Positions 18,374 to 27,140 of a stretch of DNA of 64,000 nucleotides are shown piece after piece; position 1 is the stretch's first letter; each line of letters begins with the position of its first letter. The DNA comes from DASTFY01 sp963769115. Lineage in GTDB: Bacteria > Actinomycetota > Acidimicrobiia > Acidimicrobiales > Ilumatobacteraceae. The stretch is taken from the NCBI GenBank assembly GCA_963769115.1, contig CAVYKN010000016.1:80443-144442 (forward strand). The letters run 5' to 3'. The position numbers and the translations under genes were made by a program. The notes beneath the pieces were generated by a model, which was not told the DNA's origin, did no database searches, and worked only from the letters and a program-made list of their open reading frames with translations.

Positions 18374-20008
18374 ATGGACGATCGCCGAGCCCGCTGGCAG
18401 GAGGCCTACGACGCGTCGCGCATTCGCGAGGCCGACTTCTCGACCATGTCCGGCATCCCCCTCGAGCCCGTGTACGGGGCCGAAGGCTCGGAGCTCCCGG
18501 GCGTCTACCCGTACACCCGGGGCCCATACGCGTCGATGTACCGATCCAAGCTCTGGACGATGCGGATGTTCGCCGGCTTCGGCACAGCCGAGGACACGAA
18601 CTGGCGCTTCAAGGAGATCATCCGCGCCGGCGGCGACGGGCTGTCCACGGCCTTCGACATGCCGACGCTGCTCGGGTTGGACTCCGACGACGAGATGTCA
18701 CTGGGCGAGGTCGGCCGCTGCGGCGTGGCCGTCGACTCCCTTGCCGACATGGAGGACCTCTACGCGGGGATCGACCTCGACACGATCACCACGTCGATGA
18801 CCATCAACTCCCCTGCCGCGGTCATCCTCGCCATGTTCATCGCGCAGGCCGAGAAGGCCGGCGTGCACCGCTCCCGCCTGGGCGGCACCCTCCAGAACGA
18901 CATCCTGAAGGAGTACCAGGCCCAGAAGGAGTTCGTGTTCCCGCCCCGCCAGTCGATGCGGCTGGTGCGCGACACCGTGGACTTCACCGCCGCGGAGATG
19001 CCGCGCTGGCACTCGATCTCGATCTCCGGCTACCACATCCGCGAAGCCGGCTCGACGGCTGCGGAGGAGCTGGCCTTCACCCTCGCCAACGGCTTCGCCT
19101 ACGTCGAGCTGGCGCTGCAGGCGGGCCTGACCATCGATGCCTTCGCGCCCCGGCTGAGCTTCTTCTTCAACGCCCACATCGACTTCTTCGAGGAGATCGC
19201 CAAGTACCGGGCGGCGCGCCGCATCTGGGCCCGGTGGCTCCACGACCGCTACGGCGCGCAGCTGGAGCGCTCGATGCAGCTGCGGTTCCACACCCAGACC
19301 GCAGGGGTGTCGCTCACGGCCCAGCAGGCGGAGGTCAACATCGTCCGGACCGCGGTGGAAGCATTCGCCGGGGTCCTCGGGGGAACGCAGTCCCTGCACA
19401 CCAACTCGATGGACGAGGCGATGGCGCTGCCGACCGAGAAGGCGGCTCGCATCGCGCTCCGCACCCAGCAGGTGCTGGCGTACGAAACGAACGTCGCCCA
19501 CGTGGCCGATCCGCTCGGCGGCTCCTGGTTCGTCGAGGAGCTGACGGACGAGATGGAGCGCCAGGCCGAGGAGCTGTTCGCCCATCTCGACGAGCTGGGT
19601 TCGGGCTCGATGCTCGAGGGTGTCATCAGGGGCATCGAGGAGAACTGGTTCCAGGGCCGCATCGCCGACTCCGCCTACGAGCTCGAACGCAAGTTCAACC
19701 AGGGCGATCGCATCGTCGTCGGGGTCAACCGCTTCACCGAGGGCAACGAGGAGAGCGGCATCGAGCTGCTCCAGATCACCAACGCCGACGAGGCCCGCCA
19801 GCTCAAGCGGCTCGACCAGGTCCGTCACGATCGGGACGCGAGCGCCGTGGCCGCGGCGCTCGACCGGCTCGCCGCCGATGCGTCCGACCCGTCCGTGAAC
19901 CTGATGCCGACCCTCATCGAGACGGTCGGGGCCTACGCCACGCTCGGCGAGATCATGGGTGCCCTGGCCGGCGTGTTCGGGCGCCACGTCGAGGTCCCCA
20001 CCATCTGA
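18374..20008 (+). CDS. Acyl-CoA mutase large subunit, isobutyryl-CoA-mutase type
   Basis: 544 residues: the TIM-barrel substrate domain of the B12-dependent methylmalonyl-CoA mutase family without a C-terminal cobalamin domain. The two residues that set substrate choice are Phe66 (TMRMFAGFG) and Gln184 (EYQAQKEF), as in isobutyryl-CoA mutase; methylmalonyl-CoA mutase has Tyr and Arg. His221 (SGYHIREAG) is conserved, and the 66/184/221 spacing equals that of 89/207/244 in the methylmalonyl enzyme. It should interconvert isobutyryl-CoA and n-butyryl-CoA or a related acyl-CoA with a separate B12 subunit, which is not in the window. Confidence 0.88.
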   Translation: MDDRRARWQEAYDASRIREADFSTMSGIPLEPVYGAEGSELPGVYPYTRGPYASMYRSKLWTMRMFAGFGTAEDTNWRFKEIIRAGGDGLSTAFDMPTLLGLDSDDEMSLGEVGRCGVAVDSLADMEDLYAGIDLDTITTSMTINSPAAVILAMFIAQAEKAGVHRSRLGGTLQNDILKEYQAQKEFVFPPRQSMRLVRDTVDFTAAEMPRWHSISISGYHIREAGSTAAEELAFTLANGFAYVELALQAGLTIDAFAPRLSFFFNAHIDFFEEIAKYRAARRIWARWLHDRYGAQLERSMQLRFHTQTAGVSLTAQQAEVNIVRTAVEAFAGVLGGTQSLHTNSMDEAMALPTEKAARIALRTQQVLAYETNVAHVADPLGGSWFVEELTDEMERQAEELFAHLDELGSGSMLEGVIRGIEENWFQGRIADSAYELERKFNQGDRIVVGVNRFTEGNEESGIELLQITNADEARQLKRLDQVRHDRDASAVAAALDRLAADASDPSVNLMPTLIETVGAYATLGEIMGALAGVFGRHVEVPTI

Positions 20009-20070
20009 CCGGTCCCGGCGGGCCGCGAACCATCCCCTAGCAGGGACGACGCGGTTGGTACCGTCACACG

Positions 20071-22477
20071 GTGGTACAGGCTCCTCCAGGGGTGCTCCCA
20101 CCGCCGTCGGCGCGGGCGCGGCGGGCCGGGCGCGCCCTCCCACCGCCTGACCCCGGCACGCGCCGAGGGCTCCCACCTCCGTCGAGCCCCCAGCCTCTCG
20201 AGCCCCCAGCGGTCGAGACCCCAGCCCTCGTGGCCTCCTCCGCACTGGCCACCGCGCGCCGACGACCGAGGGTTGCGGCTCGACATCGAAGGACTGCGCG
20301 CCGTCGCCGTCCTGCTGGTGTTGTGCTTCCACGCCGAGCTCGGGCCGTTCAGCGGTGGCTACATCGGCGTCGACGTCTTCTTCGTCGTCTCCGGCTTCCT
20401 GATCACGTCGCTGCTCCTCGCCGAGCTGCAGCGCACCGGGTCCATCAAGCTCGCCCGCTTCTGGTCCCGGCGCGCCCGGCGCCTGCTGCCGGCGTCGTCG
20501 CTCGTCATCGTGACCACCCTGCTGGCCGGGACCGCGGTGCTCGACCCGCTGTCGCTCACCGATCTGGCCCGCGACGGGCTCGCCGCGGCCACGTTCACCA
20601 TCAACATCGTGCTGGCGTGGCGGCAGAACGACTACCTGGCCTCGGACCTGGCGCCGTCTCCCCTGCTCCACTTCTGGTCGCTGGCGCTGGAGGAGCAGTT
20701 CTATCTGGTGTGGCCGTTGCTCTTGCAACTGGTCGCCGGCTACCGACGTCATCGCCGAAGCGCCGTCGCGCTGCTGGTCGTCGTCGGCTGGCCGATCTCC
20801 TTCGCGGCTTCGGTCCTCCTCACCGACCGCAACCAGCCCTGGGCGTTCTTCAGCCTCTCGACGCGCGCCTGGGAGCTGCTGACCGGAGCGGCGCTTGCGC
20901 TGCTGATGCTCCATGCCACCCGGCTGCCGAGGTTCGTGCGCGGGGTCGCGGCGTGGGCCGGTCTGGCCGTCATCGTCGCCACGGCCGTGCACTTCGATCT
21001 GGCCACGCGGTTCCCGGGGCCGGCCGCGCTCGTGCCGGTCTGCGCCACCGCGGCGGTCATCCTCGGCGGACCCCTGCTGGGGCGAGGCCCGATCGGTCTG
21101 CTCAACCTGCGCCCGATGACGTGGGTCGGTCAGCGCTCGTACAGCATCTACCTCTGGCACTGGCCGGCGCTGGTGCTGGTCGAGGCGGAGCTGGGGCCGC
21201 TGGCCGCGTGGGAGCGCGTCGTCACCCTGCTGGCGTCCGTGGTCATCGCCGCCGTGACCTACCGGATCCTCGAGAACCCGATGCGCCACTGGCGGTGGCT
21301 GGCCGCCGAGGCCCGCCGCGGCCTGCTCATGGCCAGCGGGCTCATCACCGCGTCCGTCATGACCGCGGTGGCCGTGTTCGCCACGACACCCGTTCTCGTG
21401 GGCACCGGAACGGCCGCCGCTCCGGTGGTCGTCACCGCCGTCGCCGGAGCACCGATCACCGTGGCGGTGCCGGCCAGCAGCGCCGCCCGCTCGCCGATGA
21501 CGCCACCTCGCCGGAGCGACGGCGGGTCGCCGGCGACCGGGCCGGAGGTGTCCGCCACCACCTCGGCACCCGTGGCGAGCTCGGCACCAGCCACGACCGC
21601 ACCGCCGACCACCGTGCGGCCGAGCTCGGACGAGCTGGCGGTCCTCAACGAGCCGCAGCTCCTCGCCGGGCTGCTGACCGAGGCGGCGCCGGCCAACCTC
21701 CGCCCCTCGTTGCGGGGGGCCCGGGGCGATCTGCCCGGCATCTACAACGACGGCTGCCACCTGGATGCCGCGGTGACGACCCCCGGGCCGTGCACGTTCG
21801 GTGACCCCGCGTCCACGACCACCGTCGCGCTCTTCGGAGACTCGCACGCCGCGCAGTGGTTCCCCGCGCTCGCGCAGCTCGCCGACCAGCACCGGTGGCG
21901 GCTGCTGGTCCTGACGAAGAAGGGCTGCCCGACGGCCAGCATCTCGGTGTTCAGCCCCATGGTGAACCGGGAGCTGAGGGAGTGCGACGCGTGGCGCATC
22001 AACGTGGCGGCTCGGCTGGCCGCCGAGCAGCCGGACCTGCTCCTCATGTCGTCGTACCGGTACCGGCAGACCGGCGCCTGGGCGGGGGTCGACGGCAACC
22101 AGGCGTGGCAGCAGGGCTTGAGCGCCACCCTCGCCGCGTACCGGCCACTGGCCGGGCGCGTGCTGGTCCTCGGCGACACGCCGACCCCCGCACGCGACAT
22201 CCCGGCCTGCGTCTCCGCCAACCTGAGCCGCGTCTCGGCCTGCGTGAACCCACGGGCCGAAGCCGTCCGGGACGATCGCCTCGGCGTCGAGCAGGGGGTG
22301 GCGGCGGCCTACGACGCCGCCTTCGTGTCGACCAGCAACTGGCTGTGCTCCCCGACCGCCTGCCCGGTCATCGTCGGCGACGTCCTCGTCTACCGGGACG
22401 CGAACCACCTCACGGCGACAGCGGCGTCGTGGCTGGCGCCGTACCTCGACGCGGCGATCGCGCCGTTGCTCCAGTGA
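20071..22477 (+). CDS. OafA/YrhL-type membrane acyltransferase with SGNH domain (probable frameshift near start)
   Basis: An acyltransferase-3 membrane domain of about ten segments (RLDIEGLRAVAVLLV, the YIGVDVFFVVSGFL signature, HFWSLALEEQFYLVWP) is followed by a Ser/Pro/Thr linker and a C-terminal SGNH domain (VALFGDSHAAQW, and DANHLTATAASWL with the Asp-x-x-His pair). It transfers O-acyl groups to cell-surface glycans. The domain frame opens at TTG 20273, but a proline-rich N-terminus from GTG 20071 joins it if one G is removed from GGG near 20269-20272, giving RRRPRLRLDIEGL. The stop overlaps the next start. Confidence 0.87.
20182..20225 (+). repeat. Three short direct repeats near the acyltransferase start
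   Basis: TCGAGCCCCCAGC occurs at 20182-20194 and 20198-20210, and as TCGAGACCCCAGC at 20213-20225, with periods of 16 and 15 bp. They lie in the proline-rich coding extension if that is translated, or in the 5' leader if TTG 20273 is used. Coding repeat or protein-binding site cannot be told apart. Confidence 0.6.
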
Positions 22478-23247
22478 CGCGGCGACGGGCTCAGCGGCGC
22501 GGCGCTCGCCGGTGTCGCGGCCGGGCTCGTGCTGGCCGGTTGCGCGCCGGCGCCGGTGAAGGTCCACGTGGTGGGCATGCCGATGGTCACCGTGCCGGCC
22601 CGCGCCATGGAAGTTGCACCGACAACGACCACCCCACCGACAACACAGCCGCCGACGACCACTGCCCCCTACGACGCCACCGCCGCCGCCCACCACGCGG
22701 GCTCCGGCGCCGTGCGCCGTCAGCTTCGTCGGCGACTCCCTCGGCCTGGGCACGCTCCGCAACGGGCTGCCCGAGGCGCTGGGGGGCGTCGGCTGCCTGC
22801 TCGTGTGGAAGGAGGCGTACGGCGGGATGCCGATCGGGGTCGGCGCGGACCTGCTGGCCGGGGCCGGTGGGGCGCCGTCCAACGTCGCGCTGGTCATGCT
22901 CGGCTTCCACAACGCACGGTCGGAGGTCGGCCAGAGGCCGATTCCCCCGCCGCATCGACGCCATCGTGCAGGCGGCGGGGCCCCGACTCGTCGTGTGGCC
23001 GATGCTGGCCAGCACCGCCGACTGCTCGAACGGCTACAAGGACGCCCTCGTGCGGGCCAACCAGGAGCTCCAGGCGGCCACGCTGCGCTGGCCCAACCTC
23101 GTCCTCGCCGACTACCCGGCGTTCCTGGCCGGCCATCCGGAGTTCTCCGAGAACCGGTGCCCGCACCTGGTGCCGCCCGGCTACGGCGCGGCGGCCGCGT
23201 GGCTGGCCGGTGAGGTCCGTCGCCTGCTGGAGTTGCGCACGCCCTGA
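22474..23247 (+). CDS. SGNH/GDSL hydrolase-like lipoprotein (three frameshifts)
   Basis: About 257 residues after repair. GTG at 22474 overlaps the acyltransferase stop (GTGA). A lipoprotein signal ends LVLAGCAP, a Thr/Pro linker follows, then an SGNH domain: FVGDSLGLGTL (catalytic Ser), VALVMLGFHNARSE, and CPHLVPPGYGAAAAWL with a late His. The frame shifts near 22505, at the C5 run 22665-22669 and at the C5 run 22944-22948; deleting one base at each restores one protein. It pairs with the acyltransferase upstream and probably edits the same surface glycan esters outside the membrane. Confidence 0.7.
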   Translation: MTRRRAQRRGARRCRGRARAGRLRAGAGEGPRGGHADGHRAGPRHGSCTDNDHPTDNTAADDHCPLRRHRRRPPRGLRRRAPSASSATPSAWARSATGCPRRWGASAACSCGRRRTAGCRSGSARTCWPGPVGRRPTSRWSCSASTTHGRRSARGRFPRRIDAIVQAAGPRLVVWPMLASTADCSNGYKDALVRANQELQAATLRWPNLVLADYPAFLAGHPEFSENRCPHLVPPGYGAAAAWLAGEVRRLLELRTP

Positions 23248-23275
23248 CCGCGGCGCCGCGACGCGACGTGACGCT

Positions 23276-23483
23276 CAGCGCTCCTGGCGCCGGCCGGCGA
23301 ACAGGCGGACCGGTCCCGGCCACGTCCGTTCCACCTCGCAGATCCCGTCAGACCGGCGGCGGCCAGCATCCCGAGGACCTCGTCCGGCCGCCCGATCCCC
23401 TGCAGGACCCGCTCGTCCATGCCGCTCCGTGGCCGGTCGGGCCTGGATCTCGTGTCCTTCTCCTCCTGCTCCTCTTCGGTGCC
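23276..23483 (-). other. Short degenerate reading frame after the racemase gene
   Basis: An ATG at 23420 opens MDERVLQGIGRPDEVLGML; with one base added near 23345 it runs on as GICEVERTWPGPVRLFAGRR and stops at about 23276. The tail resembles the C-terminus of a SAM-dependent methyltransferase, so this may be a remnant. There is no independent support for expression, and the 23248-23275 gap holds nothing else. Confidence 0.3.
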
Positions 23484-24617
23484 CTACCGGCGGTGGATCT
23501 CCGTGCTGCGGGTGACACGCTCCAGGAACGGGCGGTCGAGGCTGACGCCGATGCCAGGACCGGCGGGCACCGGCATCCATCCCGCCGCGGCCTCCAGCGG
23601 CTCCTGCACGATGTCCCGCTCGTAGGTCCGGCTGGCGGAGGCCGTGTCCCCTGGGAGCGTGAACCCGGCCAGCGTGGCGAGGTGGATGTTGTGCGCCCGC
23701 CCGATGCCCAGCTCGTACATCCCACCGCACCACATCGGCACGGATCGGGCCACGCACAGCTCGTTGATCCGCCGGGCGACGGCATGGCCGCCCACCCGAC
23801 CGGACTTCAGGTTGACGACGGCGCATGCGCCGAGGTCCAGCGCGGCCACGGTGCGCTCGTACGAGGTGAGGCTCTCGTCGAGGCACAGCGGCGTGGCCAG
23901 CATCCCCGCCAGCGCGGCGTGCTCGACGAGGTCGTCCCAGTGGAGGGGCTGCTCGAGGTAGGTCAGCCCGATCGTGTCGAGGGCGCGGAGGTGGCCGGCG
24001 TCGGCCAGGGAGTAGGCGGAGTTCGCATCGGCGCTGAGCGCGGCCCCGGGGTAGGCGGCGCGGACCGCGCGAGCAGGTCGACGTCGGCGCCGGGCTCGAT
24101 CTTGAGCTTGATCCGCTGGTAGCCCTCGTCCAGGTGGCGGCCGACGCGCTCGAGCGTGTCCGGGATCGGCGTCAGCCCGAGGCTGGCTCCCACCGCCACT
24201 GCGGCGCCGGAGCCACCGAGGACCTCCCACAACGGCAGGTCTCGTTGGCGTGCGTGACAGTCCCACACCGCGTGCTCCAGCGTGGCCTTGGCCATCGGGT
24301 TGCCCCGCCAGCACCGCCAGGCATCGGTCGAGCGTGTCCGGGTGGGACACCTCGTTGGCGAGGACCCACGGCACGAGGGCCTGGCGGAGCAGGGCCAGCG
24401 CACCGTCCACCGACTCTTCGCGGTAGAGCGGAAGGTGCTCCATCACCCCTTCGCCGTAGCCCTCGATCCCGTCGGAGCGCACGGTGGCCAGCACGGCCAG
24501 CTTCTCGGTCTCGGTGCCGTAGGACGTCCGGACGGGCGAGCGGAACGGGACGGACACGACCCGCAGCTCCACCTCGTCGATGCGCATCCGCGCGCACCGT
24601 ACCCGCATCGACGTCAT
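23484..24617 (-). CDS. Enolase-superfamily racemase/OSBS-like enzyme (two frameshifts)
   Basis: About 377 residues in the muconate-lactonising/OSBS/N-acylamino-acid racemase subgroup. The catalytic Lys pair KLKIEPG, metal ligands in SADANSAY, YLEQPL and LDESL, and the second catalytic Lys in VVNLKSGRVGGH are all present. GGMYELGIGRAHNIHLATL and GDTASASRTYERDI are OSBS/NSAR hallmarks. It could be o-succinylbenzoate synthase (menaquinone) or an N-succinylamino-acid racemase; no men genes are nearby. One extra G in a G4 run (24303-24306) and one missing base near 24068 break it. The start may instead be ATG 24587. Confidence 0.8.
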   Translation of the reverse strand: MTSMRVRCARMRIDEVELRVVSVPFRSPVRTSYGTETEKLAVLATVRSDGIEGYGEGVMEHLPLYREESVDGALALLRQALVPWVLANEVSHPDTLDRCLAVLAGQPDGQGHAGARGVGLSRTPTRPAVVGGPRWLRRRSGGGSQPRADADPGHARARRPPPGRGLPADQAQDRARRRRRPARAVRAAYPGAALSADANSAYSLADAGHLRALDTIGLTYLEQPLHWDDLVEHAALAGMLATPLCLDESLTSYERTVAALDLGACAVVNLKSGRVGGHAVARRINELCVARSVPMWCGGMYELGIGRAHNIHLATLAGFTLPGDTASASRTYERDIVQEPLEAAAGWMPVPAGPGIGVSLDRPFLERVTRSTEIHRR

Positions 24618-24651
24618 CGACTAGGGGGACGGGCGCCGTGGACGGCTCGCC

Positions 24652-25065
24652 TCACACCCAGCTCGTGAAACCCTGCTCCCAGAAGTGGCTGTCGAACGCG
24701 AACGCCGTGTCGAGCGCGTGGGCGCGCAGGAGCTCGAACGACGTCCAGTCGACCAGACTCACCTCCCGGCGGTCGGCCGCGAGCAGCGCGGCAACGGCCC
24801 GGTCATGAAGCGCCTCGTCCACCCAGACGACCCGAAGCAGCGGCAGGACGTGCCGGTGCAGCGCGGCGGCCGCTCGCATCCCCAGTCGGTGCTGGACGAG
24901 CGCCGCCGACTCGACGACCACGCCGCTGTGGGTGATCCCTTCAGTGGTCCCAGACGCGATGCCTTCGAGCAGCCGCTCCCACCCGTTGGCGGCGTCCCGG
25001 TGCCTGCGATCGTCGACGTCGAGGACTGCGTAGACCGCGGACGTATCGATGAGGCAGGTCGTCAC
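24652..25065 (-). CDS. PIN-domain toxin, VapC-like
   Basis: 137 residues with the PIN acidic set: Asp7 (CLIDTSAVYA), Glu in VVVESAAL, Asp in SLVDWTSFELLR and Asp in AFAFDSHFWEQGF. PIN toxins are Mg-dependent RNases that cut tRNA or other RNA. The gene starts 8 bp after a ribbon-helix-helix antitoxin gene, the usual VapB-VapC order, with an operator-like palindrome upstream. Confidence 0.88.
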   Translation of the reverse strand: MTTCLIDTSAVYAVLDVDDRRHRDAANGWERLLEGIASGTTEGITHSGVVVESAALVQHRLGMRAAAALHRHVLPLLRVVWVDEALHDRAVAALLAADRREVSLVDWTSFELLRAHALDTAFAFDSHFWEQGFTSWV

Positions 25066-25073
25066 GGGTCTGA

Positions 25074-25313
25074 TCAGGTATCGAACGCGGCGGTCAGCGC
25101 CCGGTCATGCTCCTCTGCGGTGTCGCTGGTACCCGACCGGAAGGCCCCGATCACCTCACGGGCGTGTCCGACTCGGCGGGCCAGCGTGTCGTCGCGGAGG
25201 AGCTCGTCGAGCGCGTCACGGAGGAGCGCGGCCTGCGACCGGCGCCGGGCGGCCGCCAAGCGTCGTAGGGCCTCCGCCTGGTCCCCGGTCATGGAGATCT
25301 GCGTTCGGATCAC
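25074..25313 (-). CDS. Ribbon-helix-helix antitoxin, VapB/CopG-like
   Basis: 79 residues. The N-terminal strand-helix-helix (IRTQISMTGDQAEALRRLA, then RRRSQAALLRDALDELL) is the DNA-binding ribbon-helix-helix; the acidic C-terminus would wrap the PIN toxin. It should bind its own promoter with the toxin, and a perfect 14-bp palindrome lies 22 bp upstream of the start. Confidence 0.88.
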   Translation of the reverse strand: MIRTQISMTGDQAEALRRLAAARRRSQAALLRDALDELLRDDTLARRVGHAREVIGAFRSGTSDTAEEHDRALTAAFDT

Positions 25314-25334
25314 GGCCTCATGATAACATTTGTC

Positions 25335-25348
25335 GCCATCATGATGGC
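25335..25348. promoter_or_regulatory. Palindromic operator of the antitoxin-toxin pair
   Basis: GCCATCATGATGGC is a perfect 14-bp palindrome 22 bp before the antitoxin ATG, in a locally AT-rich patch (TGATAACATTTG). Such sites are typical of ribbon-helix-helix autoregulation. Confidence 0.7.
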
Positions 25349-25351
25349 AAT

Positions 25352-25411
25352 AGGTCAGCTCGCTGGAGATGAGGTCAGCTCGCAGGAGGTCAGCTCGCAG
25401 TAGGTCAGCTC
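25352..25411. repeat. Four copies of AGGTCAGCTC between two genes
   Basis: AGGTCAGCTCGC occurs at 25352-25363, 25372-25383 and 25387-25398, and AGGTCAGCTC again at 25402-25411, with periods of 20, 15 and 15 bp. The last copy contains the stop codon of the DJ-1-like gene. Read on the minus strand the unit is GAGCTGACCT. The array lies just upstream of the antitoxin operator. It may come from local duplication of the gene end or be a binding-site array. Confidence 0.8.
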
Positions 25412-26043
25412 TTGGTCTGCGCGTACTCGATGACCCGCTCGACCACCCTCTGATCGGCCTTCGCCACGGCGCCGGCGTCGAACGGGGGCTGGGGGTCGTA
25501 CTCGATCATGAGCTGCATGGCCATGGCCGCGATGTCGTCGACGAGGAGCTCGGACAGCCGCAGGGCCATGTCGATCCCCGAGGAGACGCCGGCGGCGGTG
25601 ATGATCCGGCGGTCCAGGTGCTCGACCACCCGCTCCGAGGTGGGCTCGGCCCCGAACTTCCGGAGCATCTCGAGGTTCGCCCAGTGCGTCGTGGCCGTGA
25701 GCCCCTCGAGGAGTCCGGCGGCGCCGAGTACTAGCGAGCCGGTGCAGACCGAGGTCGTGTAGCGGGACGTCTCGTGGGCCGTGCGGAGCCACGAGAGCAA
25801 CGGCTCGTCCTCCAGCAGGGCGCGGGTGCCCACCCCGCCGGGCACGACGACGACGTCCGGATGGGGCAGCTCGTCGAAGGTGGCGTCCACGGTCAGCCCG
25901 AGGAAGCCGTTGTCCGTCCGGACCTCACCCCGGCGATGGCCGACGAAGGTGACGGCGGCTTCCGGGAGCCGTTGGAGCACCTCGTAGGGACCGATGAGGT
26001 CGAGGGCGGTGAGGCGCTCGAAGAGGACGGCGGCGATCTGCAT
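25405..26043 (-). CDS. DJ-1/PfpI family protein, isonitrile-hydratase-like
   Basis: 212 residues with a glutamine-amidotransferase-like fold. The nucleophile elbow SVCTGSLVLGAAG carries the reactive Cys, and DVVVVPGGVGTR and THWANLEML are the neighbouring motifs. The pattern is closest to the isonitrile-hydratase/GlxA N-domain subgroup. ATG at 26043 is 20 bp after the GlxA-type regulator stop, so the two form an operon. The activity is not determined by sequence; hydration of a small molecule or a sensor role are both possible. Confidence 0.85.
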   Translation of the reverse strand: MQIAAVLFERLTALDLIGPYEVLQRLPEAAVTFVGHRRGEVRTDNGFLGLTVDATFDELPHPDVVVVPGGVGTRALLEDEPLLSWLRTAHETSRYTTSVCTGSLVLGAAGLLEGLTATTHWANLEMLRKFGAEPTSERVVEHLDRRIITAAGVSSGIDMALRLSELLVDDIAAMAMQLMIEYDPQPPFDAGAVAKADQRVVERVIEYAQTKS

Positions 26044-26063
26044 GATGGTTCCTTCCTGCCGGC

Positions 26064-27044
26064 TCAGCCGGCCAGCGTGAAGCGGCGTCGATAGTCGGTA
26101 GGTGGCACGCCGAGCGCGCGCAGGAAGCTGCGGCGCATGGTCTCCGCGGTGCCGAAGCCGCCCCGGCGGGCGACGACGTCGACCGTGAGGTCGGTGGTCT
26201 CCAGGGTCCGGCAGGCCGCCTCCACGCGCACCCGCTCCACGTAGCGGGCGGGCGTCGTCCCCAGCTCCCTGGCGAACACGCGGGTGAAGTTGCGCACGCT
26301 CATGCCGACGCTGGCGGCCAAGCTCGGCACGGAGTGGTCCGCACCCGGATCGGTGAGGACCAGTTCCTGCGCGCGGCGCACGGCCGCCACCTCGCTCGGC
26401 GCGTGCCACAGCGGCGCCGCGAACTGCGACTGCCCGCCCGGCCGGCGCAGGTACATCACCAGCCAGCGGGCGACGGTCTGGGCCGCCTCGGCACCGCAGT
26501 CGTCCTCGACCAGGGCCAGGGCGAGATCGATGCCGGCGGTGACGCCCGCCGAGGTCCAGAACTTGCCGTCGCGGCGATACAGGGCATCAGGGTCGACGTC
26601 GAGCGCGGGATGCTCCCGGGCGAGACGATCGCTGCGCGCCCAATGGGTGCAGACCGTCCGACCGTCGAGCAGCCCGGCTGCGGCCAACGCGAACGATCCC
26701 GTGCACACGCTGGCCACGCGGCGGGCCGAGCCGGCCAGACGCCGGACGCCGGCGACGACCTCCCCGTCGTCTTCCAGCGCGTAGACCCCGCCCCCACCGA
26801 CCACGAGCAGCGTGTCGATCGGCCCCCGCACGCCGGCCAAGGGCTGGTCGGCGACGATCGTCAGGCCGCTCTCCGTCCGCACCGGGCCGGCCGCGGCCGC
26901 CGCGATCAGGAGGCGGTAGCGGGGATCGGCCCGGCCTTGGGCGTCGAGCAGCTCGTTGGCCCCGGCGAGGACCTCGTGGGGACCGGACACGTCCAAGGCC
27001 TGACAGCCCGGGTAGACGACGAGGATGACACGGCGGTCAGGCAC
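26064..27044 (-). CDS. GlxA-type AraC regulator with DJ-1/PfpI domain
   Basis: 326 residues. The N-terminal half is a DJ-1/PfpI-like domain (VYPGCQALDVSGPHEVL, SVCTGSFALAAAGLLDG). The C-terminal 90 residues carry two AraC helix-turn-helix units (VPSLAASVGMSVRNFTRVFA; ARRGGFGTAETMRRSFLRAL). It likely activates its own operon with the stand-alone DJ-1 protein, which shares its sensor fold. Confidence 0.92.
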   Translation of the reverse strand: MPDRRVILVVYPGCQALDVSGPHEVLAGANELLDAQGRADPRYRLLIAAAAAGPVRTESGLTIVADQPLAGVRGPIDTLLVVGGGGVYALEDDGEVVAGVRRLAGSARRVASVCTGSFALAAAGLLDGRTVCTHWARSDRLAREHPALDVDPDALYRRDGKFWTSAGVTAGIDLALALVEDDCGAEAAQTVARWLVMYLRRPGGQSQFAAPLWHAPSEVAAVRRAQELVLTDPGADHSVPSLAASVGMSVRNFTRVFARELGTTPARYVERVRVEAACRTLETTDLTVDVVARRGGFGTAETMRRSFLRALGVPPTDYRRRFTLAG

Positions 27045-27140
27045 GGGCCCAGCATCCCGGGGATCGGTGATGGCGTCAATGACATGCTGCCCACAGTTTC
27101 GGCCACCCGGGCGGCGGGGTTCGGCCGGGGCGCCGAGCGG

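Noticed and set aside
18374..20008. Methylmalonyl-CoA mutase as the name for the mutase gene
   Set aside because: The substrate-determining residues are Phe and Gln, not Tyr and Arg, and the B12 domain is absent.
18698..23323. A 1541-codon open frame on the minus strand
   Set aside because: It lies antisense to the mutase, acyltransferase and SGNH genes, has composition-driven His/Arg/Gly-rich sequence and no domain pattern. Long antisense frames are expected at this GC content.
25352..25411. A CRISPR-like array
   Set aside because: The units are only 10-12 bp with 3-8 bp between them, there are four copies and no cas genes; it is a short direct-repeat cluster.
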